Source: Aphanomyces cochlioides (Eukaryota; Oomycota; Saprolegniomycetes; Saprolegniales; Verrucalvaceae). From it: a stretch of 64,000 nt of DNA. Below, one piece after another: positions 1-10,700 of this stretch (positions within the stretch are counted from its first letter, which is position 1; each line of letters begins with the position of its first letter). The stretch spans positions 1,984,001-2,048,000 of the forward strand of contig JAHQRK010000007.1 in assembly GCA_019828595.1 (NCBI GenBank), given 5' to 3'. A program made the position numbers and the translations under genes. The notes beneath the pieces were generated by a model. That model did not search any database and had not been told where the DNA came from. It was given only the letters and a program-made list of their open reading frames with translations.

Positions 1-2
1 AA

Positions 3-206
3 GTCACAAACGAACGTGGTTTGTACCAGATTGATGTGCTCACAGCAATGACTTGGGCCAAGGAGGCATGGCAGGATGTTACTCCTACAACAATTAATAT
101 GAATTGTTGGAATCATACTGGAATTTTACCAGTTGAATCATTTGCCTCCTCGTTTGACCATCTCCGTATTGTCAATGCAATGGCATTTGATCTATTACTC
201 TCATAA
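3..206 (+). pseudogene. C-terminal fragment of a pogo-like DDE transposase
   Basis: The frame is open from base 3 and ends with a stop at 206. It encodes the end of a DDE-superfamily transposase of the CENP-B/pogo type: an Ala-rich helix with W-A-K-E-A-W, then T-P-T-T-I and N-C-W-N-H-T-G-I, a conserved C-terminal block of that family. The related element at 61856-63243 ends its conserved part with the comparable E-A-W...T-T-I-V-N-G-F. The window edge cuts off the 5' part, so whether the copy is intact cannot be judged. The fragment lies directly before a minisatellite. Confidence 0.55.
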
Positions 207-229
207 ATATAATCAAGTTATAACAAGTT

Positions 230-1440
230 ATGACATTGAGCAGCCTTCAGCATTGTTGGCAAACCAAACGCAAACTCGAGATCACTGATAGTCCAGCAGG
301 ATTCGTGGCAGTTAGGACGATAGACAATGTTTCTCGCAGTGTCGAGCAAAAGCCATGTAGTAGCCTTGCCAGCCGCAAAGCAAACAGCAAAGTCAACCAA
401 AGCGTCTGGGAGAAGTCCACAAGTTGTCGTGGCAAGTGAAAAGCAAACACGAAAGAATTGGCAGGCCAGCAAGAGTCGCAACAGTCAAACGCCAACGACA
501 AAGTCACACGCAGTATTAAGCAAATGTCCAGCAAAAGTCTTGACAGCCGTTAAGCAAGCTGCGAAGTCAATCGGCAATGTCAAGGAGAAGTCCACGAGTT
601 GTCTTGGCAAACAAAAAAGCGCACTAGAGATCACTGGCAGTCGAGCAGCAGTTGCAACAGTCCAACACCAACGCCACAGCCATTCGCAACGTCAAGGACA
701 AGTCCAGCAGTTGCCTTGGCAGCTGTAAAGCAAGCGGCAAAGTCAACGGGCAGTGTCAAGGAGAAGTCCACGAGTTGTCTTGGCAAACAAAATGCGAACT
801 GAAGAACACTGGCAGTCGAGCAGCAGTCGCAACAGTCCAACACCAACGCCACAGCCATTCGCAATGTCAAGGACAAGTCCAGCAGTTGCCTTGGCAGCTG
901 TAAAGCAAGCGGCAAAGTCAACGGGCAGTGTCAAGGAGAAGTCCACGAGTTGTCTTGGCAAACAAAATGCGAACTGAAGAACACTGGCAGTCGAGCAGCA
1001 GTCGCAACAGTCCAACACCAACGCCACAGCCATTCGCAATGTCAAGGACAAGTCCAGCAGTTGCCTTGGCAGCTGTAAAGCAAGCGGCAAAGTCAACGGG
1101 CAGTGTCAAGGAGAAGTCCACGAGTTGTCTTGGCAAACAAAATGCGAACTGAAGAACACTGGCAGTCGAGCAGCAGTCGCAACAGTCCAACACCAACGCC
1201 ACAGCCATTCGCAATGTCAAGGACAAGTCCAGCAGTTGCCTTGGCAGCTGTAAAGCAAGCGGCAAAGTCAACGGGCAGTGTCAAGGAGAAGTCCACGAGT
1301 TGTCTTGGCAAACAAAATGCGAACTGAAGAACACTGGCAGTCGAGCAGTAGCTTTGGTAGTGAAACGCCAACGGCAAAGTCAATCGCAAGCATCAGCGAA
1401 CAGTCCAGTCAACGGCAAAGTCTTTCTCACGCCAAAGACA
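230..1440. repeat. 175-bp minisatellite array
   Basis: The anchor GTCAAGGAGAAGTCCACGAG begins at 579, 755, 930, 1105 and 1280, giving periods of 176, 175, 175 and 175 bp. The three right-hand units are essentially identical. Older, diverged units continue to the left (related blocks near 405 and 258), and the right edge decays near 1350-1440. Each unit contains an internal half-repeat: GTCAAGGACAAGTCCAGCAG lies 64 bp before the anchor. Because 175 is not a multiple of 3 the reading frame rotates each unit, so the long open frames on both strands are a by-product of low stop content. No gene is called here. Confidence 0.9.
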
Positions 1441-1816
1441 CCAATGAGACACCTTGAAATTTTATACTTGCTTGAGACTTATACCTCCTATATTCTATAT
1501 TTATCCGGTGTTGCAATAAGTGGTATTTGCAAACCCATGGCCATGACACGCGCGTTGTCAAGTGCGATATTGCGCTGTGGTGGTGTCGATCGTTGACGCC
1601 GCCATGCACCAACGAAAGAAAGCAGGAGCGGATGCAAGTGTTTACCGCGGAGCATGCTTTGCGCTAGTCGTCCAGTTCGTCATGACTGCCACCCATTGCG
1701 CCGTCGATATCCAGACCGATGCGCTGTTGTGACAACCGCCAGACAGCCAGAATAGAAAGAAGATTGATTCCATGAGAGGAAGATAAATAAGCACCTAACG
1801 ACTAAGCCAAACGCGT
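1441..1816. other. Intergenic, nothing recognised
   Basis: This stretch separates the minisatellite from the RasGAP gene, which ends toward it. No convincing coding frame, RNA gene or repeat was seen. Confidence 0.5.
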
Positions 1817-2692
1817 TCATTTGCCGCAATGCCGACACCGCGGCGTCGCTGGCGGTGTGGTGGGACCGCTAGACTTGGACTTGAACAGACTCAGCAGACT
1901 AAATCTCCGCTTCGGGCTATCTTCGCAAGACTGTTTTGGCGACTTGATCACAATGGCTGTCGTCGGTCGTCGTGGTGGTTCTAATGCTTGAACATCTCGG
2001 AGTTCTGTATCTTGTTGTGTGGATGTAGCATCTCCAAGACGTTCGATCAACACATGCTTGGTCGTTGACGGAAACGCTCGCAAATAGCCTGCTACGAGAT
2101 CTTTGGTGGTAGCGATGAAGTCGTTGGCGTAGTAAAGTTCGTCGGACGACATATCGAATACGGTCCCTCGCATGGCATGCTGCAAAAGCTTGGCTAGAAG
2201 TAGCGCATTTGGTAGTGTTCGTGGGGTGTGGGGTTCAAATCCCATGAGTTCTGGCTTGATCAGAGCTGGACAAACAATTCGAAGGATGATACAGCCTCCA
2301 ACGACGATGGTCGGTCCTCGGGTGCTGTTGGGAAACGCGGCTTCAAACTTCTCCAAGATATACGCACACGACAGCCGAAGGACGTAGGGCGCATACTTGT
2401 CAAGGGAACTCACCATGCGATGAATGATGTCAGTCGCGAGGCCCATGACTTGATCTCTGTTGAGGTCTCCCAGTCGCGACGAGCTGCAGAGTGCGCCAGA
2501 CAGGAGAAACGAAAAGTACTTTTGGCCGTATTTGTGTCCGAGGTCCTTCATTTCCGACGAGAGACCTGTCGACGATCGAAGAAATTGTTCTTCGCACCCC
2601 TGGACGTTCTCAAGCTCAATCTGTACGACTCGTTCAAAGGTCTTGAGGTGAGGAATGTCGTCATACGGAGACGGCGTTGCTATCGCTGGCAT
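1817..2692 (-). CDS. Small RasGAP-domain protein
   Basis: A 291-aa protein predicted to stimulate GTP hydrolysis by a Ras-type GTPase. Residues about 25-210 read as a RasGAP catalytic domain. An E-E-Q-F-L-R-S-S segment near residue 38 aligns with the arginine-finger loop (F-R-x-x-T/S-L). The block V-G-G-C-I-I-L-R-I-V-C-P-A-L-I-K-P near residue 135 is the family's F-L-R...P-A signature. The C-terminus is a Ser/Pro/Lys-rich tail ending in C-R-H-C-G-K. Most RasGAPs carry further domains (C2, PH, Sec14); none is visible here, so this is either a compact GAP or the last exon of a larger gene whose 5' exons were not found. The start at 2692 is the first ATG before the domain. Function in GTPase signalling is inferred from the domain alone. 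Confidence 0.8.
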   Translation of the reverse strand: MPAIATPSPYDDIPHLKTFERVVQIELENVQGCEEQFLRSSTGLSSEMKDLGHKYGQKYFSFLLSGALCSSSRLGDLNRDQVMGLATDIIHRMVSSLDKYAPYVLRLSCAYILEKFEAAFPNSTRGPTIVVGGCIILRIVCPALIKPELMGFEPHTPRTLPNALLLAKLLQHAMRGTVFDMSSDELYYANDFIATTKDLVAGYLRAFPSTTKHVLIERLGDATSTQQDTELRDVQALEPPRRPTTAIVIKSPKQSCEDSPKRRFSLLSLFKSKSSGPTTPPATPRCRHCGK

Positions 2693-3898
2693 TTTGGTCT
2701 TCCAACTCGGCGGAGCAGCGGCAGCCCGTCACCTACGCCTCAATTGCAAAAATGGCTCGAGATTCCATTTGGCGGCGGTTGACCCACTATTTTAATCGGC
2801 TCTTTTTGAAAATATATGGACGTTTGTATAGAAAATTACTTCAGAGGTTCACCCATTATGTTCTCCGCCAACTTCGGCGAACGTTCGGCCGAGCGTGACT
2901 CTGACACTGCCTTGGCCGCCTTTCCTTGGCTTGGATCTGCATCGACCTCATCAAGCATCTCGTCCAGGACTGAAGTGTGTATATCGCTACGCTTCATCTG
3001 AACGAAAAGGATCTTTCCAGCGCGAGAACCAGCGTTCCAAGCCACTGCAACGAGATTGCAACGCCAATGAACCTTCCGAGATCGTCCGGTTGTAAACATC
3101 AGACACCACGGATATTATATTAAAAACCTACAATAAAACCTGAAGGTTTTTAGGTTAATTCAATTGGATTGGCTACTTGGTCAACGATTGGTGTCTCTGG
3201 TGCAACGTCGTGACATACAAGATGTCAACGAGAGGCACATCAACGATCTCGACCCTCCTGCGACGTTTCCAGGACCATGCTTCCAAAGCACATGATGGCA
3301 TCCAGGTGTTTCAAGTGGGTTTGCCACACCATCATCGTCATGAAACCTAGGAGATGGAGGCCAAAAACGCTCAGCACAGGTGCGCGGCGGAACGTTCCGT
3401 TAGAAAGGACTGTGAATGCCGGCGGCGGCATCTCCCAATCTCGCCACGCCGCTCGGCAAAATACGATGTAGATTGTACACCCATCGTGGTTCACCAATTT
3501 CAAACGTCTCACACTGTGGTGACTTTATGAGCGATTTATCCCCAGTGGGAAATGATTACTTCACAGATTGCCATTCTCTAATAGATCAATTATAACTCTA
3601 TAATATGATATATACCCCTTATACGGAATATTATAATATAGAGGTATTTCGAATAGAGCCCCCCAGGAGGCTGGTGTATGTAGTGCGGCTGGACTAATTG
3701 GAACTACGGTCGCCGTACGACGACACTTGAGACACTTCGACAACTTTGTGAGCGGTGTTCTCCTTGGAGAAAACGTCGAGACTCTTCAAAACGAAGAGTC
3801 CAAAGCAAGAATTGATTCAGGACTCCACTGATGTGAATGGCCTCTTGACCGAGTTCGTGATATATTTAGACAGAATTCAATCAACGCAACAGATGAAA
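2693..3898. other. Intergenic with two weak minus-strand ORFs
   Basis: Two short minus-strand frames (2836-3099, 87 codons; 3240-3512, 90 codons) show no recognisable domain. The first is Ala/Ser/Glu-rich at its end, the second has one hydrophobic stretch. Neither has support beyond being open. Bases 3560-3660 are AT-rich. No RNA gene was seen. Confidence 0.35.
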
Positions 3899-5248
3899 TT
3901 ACTTTTTAAACAATTTGAAGAGTCCAATCTTTGGGCCATCTTTGGTCACTTCAGATGCGTGGACGTAGATTTCTTCGCCGTCGACATTGACGAGGAAGAC
4001 TTGCTCTTCAGGGACAGCAATCACAATGCCGTGACCGAAGCGGGTTTGGACTGAATCGCCGACACTGGCTTTCAAGCCTTGCTTGATGGCATCCAGTTGG
4101 AGAAACGCAGTGCCACCAAAGCTCATTTGGACCACAATCACAGGGCGTGTGTTGGGAGACGATGGATGCACCTACAAACCCAAGATAAGAAGTTGCTCGT
4201 TGATACAAACAGCGTACCGAGACGACAATGCCATCGCCGAAATCTGTCATGACGGCTTGACCGGCGTGGTACTTGACACCATTGTGGGTGCCCAACGAGC
4301 GATTGCGAAGTAATTGGGGAAACTTTGCCATCTTGTTCAGGAAACTCGACCGAAGGGGTGCAGACGAGGTCGAAATGGATGACGCTGTGGACGTCGACTA
4401 CATACTGTGTAAGCAAACCCAAAAACGCCAGTTTCGATATACCGTCGAAGTCTCGTCCGCATCATTTTTCTCCATCGGGTGGACTTGATCGATTGGCAGC
4501 GTGTGCACGGTCTTTTCCAATGTCTCAATCGTGTATTCCTTTGTCTTGGGGTTGTAGTTGATAACAGTGCCAACGCCCTCAATTGTAATGACTGTATCGT
4601 GGGGCAAAGCAGGAATCTGTTCAATCTCGCCACCGTCTTCCACCACCACCATCGAGCAGTTCACATATTCCGAGGAGACCAGTCGAACGACAGCACTGCC
4701 ATCGTTCTTTACTTCAGTGACGACACCAGCGCCACCAGCTGTGTGAACATATTCGCCAACATATCGCTCAGTGTCGACATTGGGCGAGACTGGTGAAGCT
4801 CGTCTAAAAATACACTTTTGAGCAAATCACTTGTCTCATCCGCATCTCACCGTGGAATGACTGCGGCACTCGCGCTCGACAGACGTCGCTTTGTAGTTTC
4901 GATCCACTTGTTGGTACCTTGGAAAAAGTTTGTCGACGACGATGACGAGGCACTCTTCTTGTCGTTCTTCTGTGGTTTAAGGAGTGATGGCGTTTCGAGT
5001 TCACTCTCAAGCTGATTGTCTTTGCCATCGACGAGTGAGTAGTTGTTTTGTGGGGTTGGCGCATCATCGACTGGCGCGACGGCTTTCTCTTTTGAAAATA
5101 AGGCGTAGAAGCTATTCGACCTCTTGGAGCGCGCCGGTGGTGGCGTATTTGGGTGCATGCCACCATCATTTTCCTTGGCCGCTTCTTCTTCTTCCTCTTG
5201 GTTTGACAGCACGGAGGTCTGCTTCTTCCATTTCATGAACGACGTCAT
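3899..5248 (-). CDS. Spliced gene with four Gly-x-Gly-x-Val beta-strand modules
   Basis: Four exons join in frame: 5248-4851, 4803-4443, 4397-4218 and 4171-3899, with introns of 48, 45 and 46 nt (GT-AG). The exons total 1212 nt, a 403-aa protein. The first 130 residues are charged and Ser-rich (E-E-E-E-E, S-S-S-S-S) and look disordered. The rest contains four similar modules, each with a G-x-G-x-V turn: G-G-A-G-V-V, G-V-G-T-V-I, G-D-G-I-V-V and G-H-G-I-V-I, followed by strand-like V/I-rich segments. This pattern suggests small SH3- or Tudor-like barrels. Multi-copy proteins of this sort occur in oomycetes, but I cannot name the family or a function. It ends in a Lys/Phe-rich tail. Confidence 0.75.
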
Positions 5249-6180
5249 GGTGCCACGGCGTTTTTTCGTTAATGACTCTCTTCCCGTCGAAGTTTTGACG
5301 AGGAGGAGTGATATGTGCGACGGATTCTACCTCTCCACTCGGCTGGACGAGACACGAGGTGTCCATGTCTTCCGTCCTGCAGGTCCACTTCACTTAACTT
5401 GGTTTTTGTATGGGAAGTCGAAGTTCCATCTCTATCATTTGATTGGTTTAAAATTCAAAATTATACTTTTTGATTGGCTGATGCATTTATTTTCAGCCAA
5501 TCCGGTACTATTTTGAGGTTGTTTTTTTGCATGTCTTTCCCCAAGAACGAAGATGGTGCTGCTGTGTGGGATAGAACAACGCGTCCGTCGAAGCCGTGGA
5601 CTTGAACGCGACCTCGCTTGCGTTGTAGATGCATCTCGTCGACGTGGAGAATCCATTGTCTCATTATCAACCCCACGAAACGACTGACTGTGAGGAGGTG
5701 TAGATATCTCGTCTGTTGAATCTCACTTTGGAGGCGAGAAGTCCACCTCAATATCTCACCATCCCGAGAAAAGCGTGAAGTAAGACCTCATCCGCGATGA
5801 AAGCGAGATGAGACTGACGCCTTCAAGTCGAGCCTCGTCTACAAGCATCGAAAGCCTGGATCGCACCGAGACCACATGAGAGAACTCCGTCGTCCGCATG
5901 TATTAGCAGGGTCTTGGTGAGACAGTTGAATTTTGTAGAAGTCCAACCTGTGGTTTCCACTCACATGTCAAGCCAACCAATGATGCGAACGACAGAGCCC
6001 AGCTCGACGAGACAATAGCGCACCGTTGTCACCTCGCAAGGTCCTTGAATCCACTGAGATCGAAGATTGATACACTGTATCATTATCATTGATCTTGAGA
6101 TAGCCTAGACTATGCAGCGAGTGCTTCCGAGATAGGAAGTGGACTGAATGTGACGGATTCAAGCCATGCTGATTCTCAAC
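5249..6180. other. Intergenic; possible DDE remnant at 5461-5751
   Basis: A minus-strand frame at 5461-5751 contains H-V-D-E-M-H-L-Q-R-K-R-G-R, which loosely resembles the first catalytic Asp block of Tc1/mariner-like DDE transposases. It is short and isolated, so at best a relic. The remaining bases show no gene. The region holds the promoter side of the gene at 3899-5248 and the 3' side of the nuclease gene. Confidence 0.3.
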
Positions 6181-6933
6181 TTAGTCATCGGTAACTTGGA
6201 TCACCAGGCCAGATGCGAGCGACGGGTCTTGATCATGGTAACAGCTTGCAAGAATGGGCCAGCTAGATGTGCTTTGGCTTGCCTTGAGCTCGCTTGGGAC
6301 TGGAATTGGACCCTGGCCGTCGTCGAGCTGGTTCTCAATGGTCTCAACCGAGACCAGGTAGTCATCCAGTGCACCCAAGTCTGGACGATTTGGAAACATC
6401 CATGCAATCACCTTAGCGTGGCCGTGGGTGTCTTTGGCCGTGATGACTTTCCACCAGTAGTCCGGCGTCTTGATCCCGTGGCTCTCGACAAACAAGTCGT
6501 TGTCAGTCTCATTGAATTTGAGCCCGCCAAAGGATTCAATCCCGCCGTCGAGCGTCCGGTAGCATGCTTCAATTGCTTCAGTTTGCTTCCAGAGACCATG
6601 GTGGAAGCTAGAAATCTGCGGAGCAATATTTGTCATGTAGTGCGCTTCTCGGCGAGCTTCCACGCTATTCGCCATGTGCTCACTGGCAACCAAGTGACCC
6701 CTGTCGTAGCCATGTCTGTACGCCTTGGTGGAAGTTTGCTGGTAGGTCTTTGACAAGTTTGGATCCAAGTGATAGCTCTTCGGACGCCTTGCAACATGGT
6801 AGTCGTGGCCCAGCTCGTAGTGCCACCGAATTGCTGTTCGTTCGTTGCAGTCGTATGTCAAGTCATACTGGATATACTGCTGAGCGATCATCGCATAGCC
6901 CGCGAGCGCTGCCGTGGCTAGAGGAATGTGCAT
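6181..6933 (-). CDS. Secreted DNA/RNA non-specific endonuclease
   Basis: A 250-aa nuclease of the Endonuclease_NS (His-Me finger, Serratia/NucA) family, predicted to cut single- and double-stranded DNA and RNA outside the cell. The N-terminus is a short signal peptide (about residues 1-18). The catalytic D-R-G-H is at residues 77-80, within G-Y-D-R-G-H-L-V-A-S. The Mg-binding block M-T-N-I-A-P-Q follows about 20 residues later, and E-A-C-Y-R and the W-W-K-V strand are present. The closest relatives in the window are the nuclease at 47084-47851 and the nuclease domain at 44506-46263, which share T-P-D-x-W-W-K-V and D-x-G-P-I-P-V. It has no mucin or PAN region. The start is the first ATG and fits the signal peptide. 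Confidence 0.88.
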   Translation of the reverse strand: MHIPLATAALAGYAMIAQQYIQYDLTYDCNERTAIRWHYELGHDYHVARRPKSYHLDPNLSKTYQQTSTKAYRHGYDRGHLVASEHMANSVEARREAHYMTNIAPQISSFHHGLWKQTEAIEACYRTLDGGIESFGGLKFNETDNDLFVESHGIKTPDYWWKVITAKDTHGHAKVIAWMFPNRPDLGALDDYLVSVETIENQLDDGQGPIPVPSELKASQSTSSWPILASCYHDQDPSLASGLVIQVTDD

Positions 6934-7751
6934 GATCGGAGCTCAAGATATGAAATGAGCGCGGGAGTTTCAAAAAGATCGACGGAGGATCTTTCGAATC
7001 CGAGGAGCGTTTCATCCGTGAGATTCGACACCACCAAGCCAAAAAGCAACAGACATTGCAATCTTTCACAACTGCGGCCTCCTGTCGTCCACTGTCGATG
7101 TTGTCGTTGGGGGGCAATTCTAACCTGCACCAAATACAGTATCTGGCAACTCAGCTCGTATTGATACATCCGATAACCTTGGATGCACAGTCCTACCTAT
7201 ACACACCCCATTGCAAACAGCCCGGCGTTCGTGTCTTGTGGACTCGTTCATTAGTCCAACAGAACCTGCAATGTGTCTCGCATTTTCATCTCGTCATTCA
7301 AACACGGTGCAGATTGGATTGCACTGCGTCTTGTAGCGGTATCCCTACGGGTAGAGCGCGTCGAGTTTTCATGAGATGTCACTTCTCGTACGAGAGAACG
7401 AAAAAAACACGTGGGGACGACATTCGTTCGTCTCTCGGTCGCGTTTTTTCATGCGTCTTCTCAACATAGGTGTTTCTCCTACCCTCTCCACAGCGAATTC
7501 CAGCGAGATTATTCCTCCACGTCGTTTCCTCTATAGGAGGAGGCGAGCGCCGTGCGTCCATCTTCCTGCTTGATTGCAAGTGGACACAGTTCGTACATTC
7601 ACAATTGGTGCATCTTTGTACATATTACATCAAGTGAATATTAATTTTCCATATGATATATTGTACGTTCGTGTATTTCAAATGTACCGGATGTATGGTT
7701 CTTGGTCCGTACATTTCGAATGTGGCATTGAAGCGCTGAACATCTTCCTAC
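6934..7751. other. Divergent intergenic region, nuclease and 7TM-INPP4 genes
   Basis: About 0.8 kb between two divergently transcribed genes. No convincing frame or structural RNA was found. It must hold both promoters; no shared element was recognised. Confidence 0.4.
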
Positions 7752-10700
7752 ATGACGCTCGAGGTCAACATGGACGTGCTTTCCCGCCTCATCTGACGCT
7801 TTTGTAGGCATGTCTCCGAGCTGTGTTGGTCGTATCCGGCCTATTTATCGCTATGACATCTGCATTGGCGCCTTCGATTCCATTTACAGCACCGATTTGT
7901 CGGTATTCCACGCTACCATGCACGAGACAGGTCGATCGTAATATGTCCGAGATTATTGCACCCGCGTCGCTTCCTCTGCAATATATCGAGTACTCATCAC
8001 GACTGGAAGGAGGAGCATGTCCAACGAATTTCTCGAAGTGCGGTAAGTCTGCTGTATTCCCTCCTACGACTCTGAAATATATGCTCCAGTCGCGTCTACA
8101 GCATATGTGCCAATGCTCTCACGTCTGCCCAACGACTCAGTCAACCTGACATTTTATTACCTCAAGAGCGATATTCCACGAGATCAACTTGATCGACATC
8201 TTGTCTTCAATCTCTCGTCATCGGTACAACTTGTCATCTTTCTCTTTCCTATTCATTCTTCAACAGGTTTTCCTGAGCGGCCCTACATGTTCAGGAACTT
8301 GCAATGATACAACGTGGACGACAATTCCAAAAGACGACGGTCCTATCTCGTTTTTGCTCACGAATGCATCTGGTTTGATGGACGTCATGGTTGCGTCTCG
8401 GTTTTCCTCACTGATTCGACTCAGCTCGATGGATCTGCAAGGCGCAGATGTCATGGCTCCTTCAAATCAAGGCTTTGCACCCACAGTGTCGTTTGAAAGC
8501 GACCCTATCCGTATGCGTCTTAGCATGTTTCTTCCACCCGTTTTGTCGAATCTCACAGTTTGCTTAGCCCTCAATGAACCTACTTGCTCTGATAAGGTCT
8601 GCTGTATTGTCAAACATCGAAGTTCATTTCCTACGACATAGACATCGCATTGGAGCTTTGATTCGCTCTATTCCAACGCGTCGTTTGATCAAATCCAAGG
8701 CACAATCAGCGTTGGCATCAATATGACAAACATGTCAACGTCGTCATTTTGCATGATTTTATCATGGGATGCTCGCTTGGCAGTGCAAAGTCAGCAAATT
8801 GGGCTCGCGATTTCTGGTGTGTCGTTATCGTCGAATGCATCCCCTCCTGTTGTCCTTCCCGAGTTTATGCTGTGGACAGCCAGTGGCACTGATGCTCAGT
8901 GCGTGCCCGTGACAAGCCTTGCCTCACCACGTTCCAAGAACCCCAACATGGTGCCCAAGACACTCTGGACAGTCATTTCGCTTGTCTTGTACGTCTTTGC
9001 CTTCGTGATTGCTTGCCTCCTTGTCCGACTCCATGGCCTGACCTTTGTGCGCGAGACAATGTACACAGACTTGGCTCTGCTAAGCATTATTTGCTTGCTG
9101 CTCTGCTCTGTGCTCCTCCATATCCTCTGGTCAGTGTCTTCCTTTTCCTTCAGGGCTAATCTTGGCTATTTAGGCTTTCCATATTGAATCGTTTGCCAGG
9201 GACAGCCATCGAGACTGGATTCCTTGTGGCCATTCTAGACGGCCTGCGCCAATCTATCATGTGGACGCTCTTGGCTTCGATTTGCATTCAGTGGTTTGCT
9301 GTCGTACATCCTCAATGGCGGACGTGTCATCATGGCAAACTTTTACTCATCTGGGTCATGAGTGTCCTCGTCTATCTGGTCTTGCTATTGCTCTACGTTG
9401 TGCAAAACTATGGCCTACTCAAATGCACATACGTCGACTATGTTCGCAACTACCGCGGTGGCGATAGAGACTTGTGGCTGCCTGTCATCCAACCTGGCGA
9501 CTGGAAGTTTGCTGTTGACAAGGTTTGCTTTGACTATGGCTCGAGGGCCGGCTTTGTGTACACGTTTGGATGTCTTCACTGTCTTCCACTTGGCCTCTTG
9601 GTTCTTCTCCTCATCTTTGGCACTCGTCTCGTCTCCCGAGGCCTCCGAGGGCTCGACTCCCATCACTCAGTCGTTCAATGGGCTATGTGTAGCCTTGGTT
9701 TTGTAGTTGTTGCGACAGTCGTTGTGCTTGCCACTCAGCAGGGCATGACGATGTACTTGTACGCCAAAGAGAAGCGAGTTGCTCCACTCGTATGGCTCGT
9801 CGTTGGGGAGTACTTACCGACATTGGTTCCATCCCTGGGCTTTCTGTTACTCCAGTGGAACTCCAAGTTGTTTGCACTCCCCGCTCGTCATCTTCGCGCC
9901 ACGCCCAGCCTTGCTCCACCGCCGCCCCTTTTATCGACTTGGAATAAACCATTCGTGACTGACACGGCGCTTATGTCCCAACGATCACTGATGTCCCAGG
10001 TATGTCCTCGGCCTTTTGTTCTTATGGTTATAATATCAACGTCTAGAGAACGGCAGAGCTGACGGTGGCTATCCGACAAGGATCTACATTGGCGAATATG
10101 GTGGTGGAAATCCATCAAGCTGGAAACAGCGAAGGCACAGACACATGGAAGCCCGTAGCGACGATTTCGTCCGAGGACAAGATGGCAACCATCAAGATTT
10201 ACTGGCAACCACTCGTTCAACTGCGATGTACTATCAGCGTCCAGCCACACCGAGCATCGTTGAGTGCGACAGACTACTTTACGTCCATGGAGGAATTGCT
10301 GCAAGGTCCTCAAGAATACTTGACATCGAGTGGTGCCGTTGTCGTTCTCTCAGTCGCTCTGTCGTCTTCGATTTCGAAAACATTGTCGGTGGCGAGCGAC
10401 GTCGAGATCACAGAGCATTTGAGAGAAAGCCACTGGCCAACTGATGTGGCGTTGGCATACTTGAAGCACTTGAGCTTGGTTCGCAAATCCATGTACAATG
10501 CAGCAGTTGATGATATTGATGCATTCGAAGCAGCCCAGCAGAACAAGATGAATTATGCCAACATTATTGATCAAATCCAAGGAGAGTCGGATGTTGACCT
10601 AGTTCGTCGATGGCTGCATCAACGAAGCACCAAGCGGTTGGAGTACCACAACATGCTCCAGAAATGCTTGGAATTGTACAAGGATCGTCGCCGCCAAGGA

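Noticed and set aside
631..1389. Long open frames on both strands of the minisatellite
   Set aside because: The 175-bp period rotates the frame, products are low-complexity and mutually antisense; an artefact of low stop content.
2224..2242. GGTTCAAATCCC, a tRNA B-box-like word
   Set aside because: It lies inside the RasGAP domain coding sequence, and no acceptor, D or anticodon stems can be built around it.
5461..5751. Intact Tc1/mariner transposase
   Set aside because: Only one weak catalytic-like block in under 100 codons; no further DDE motifs around it.
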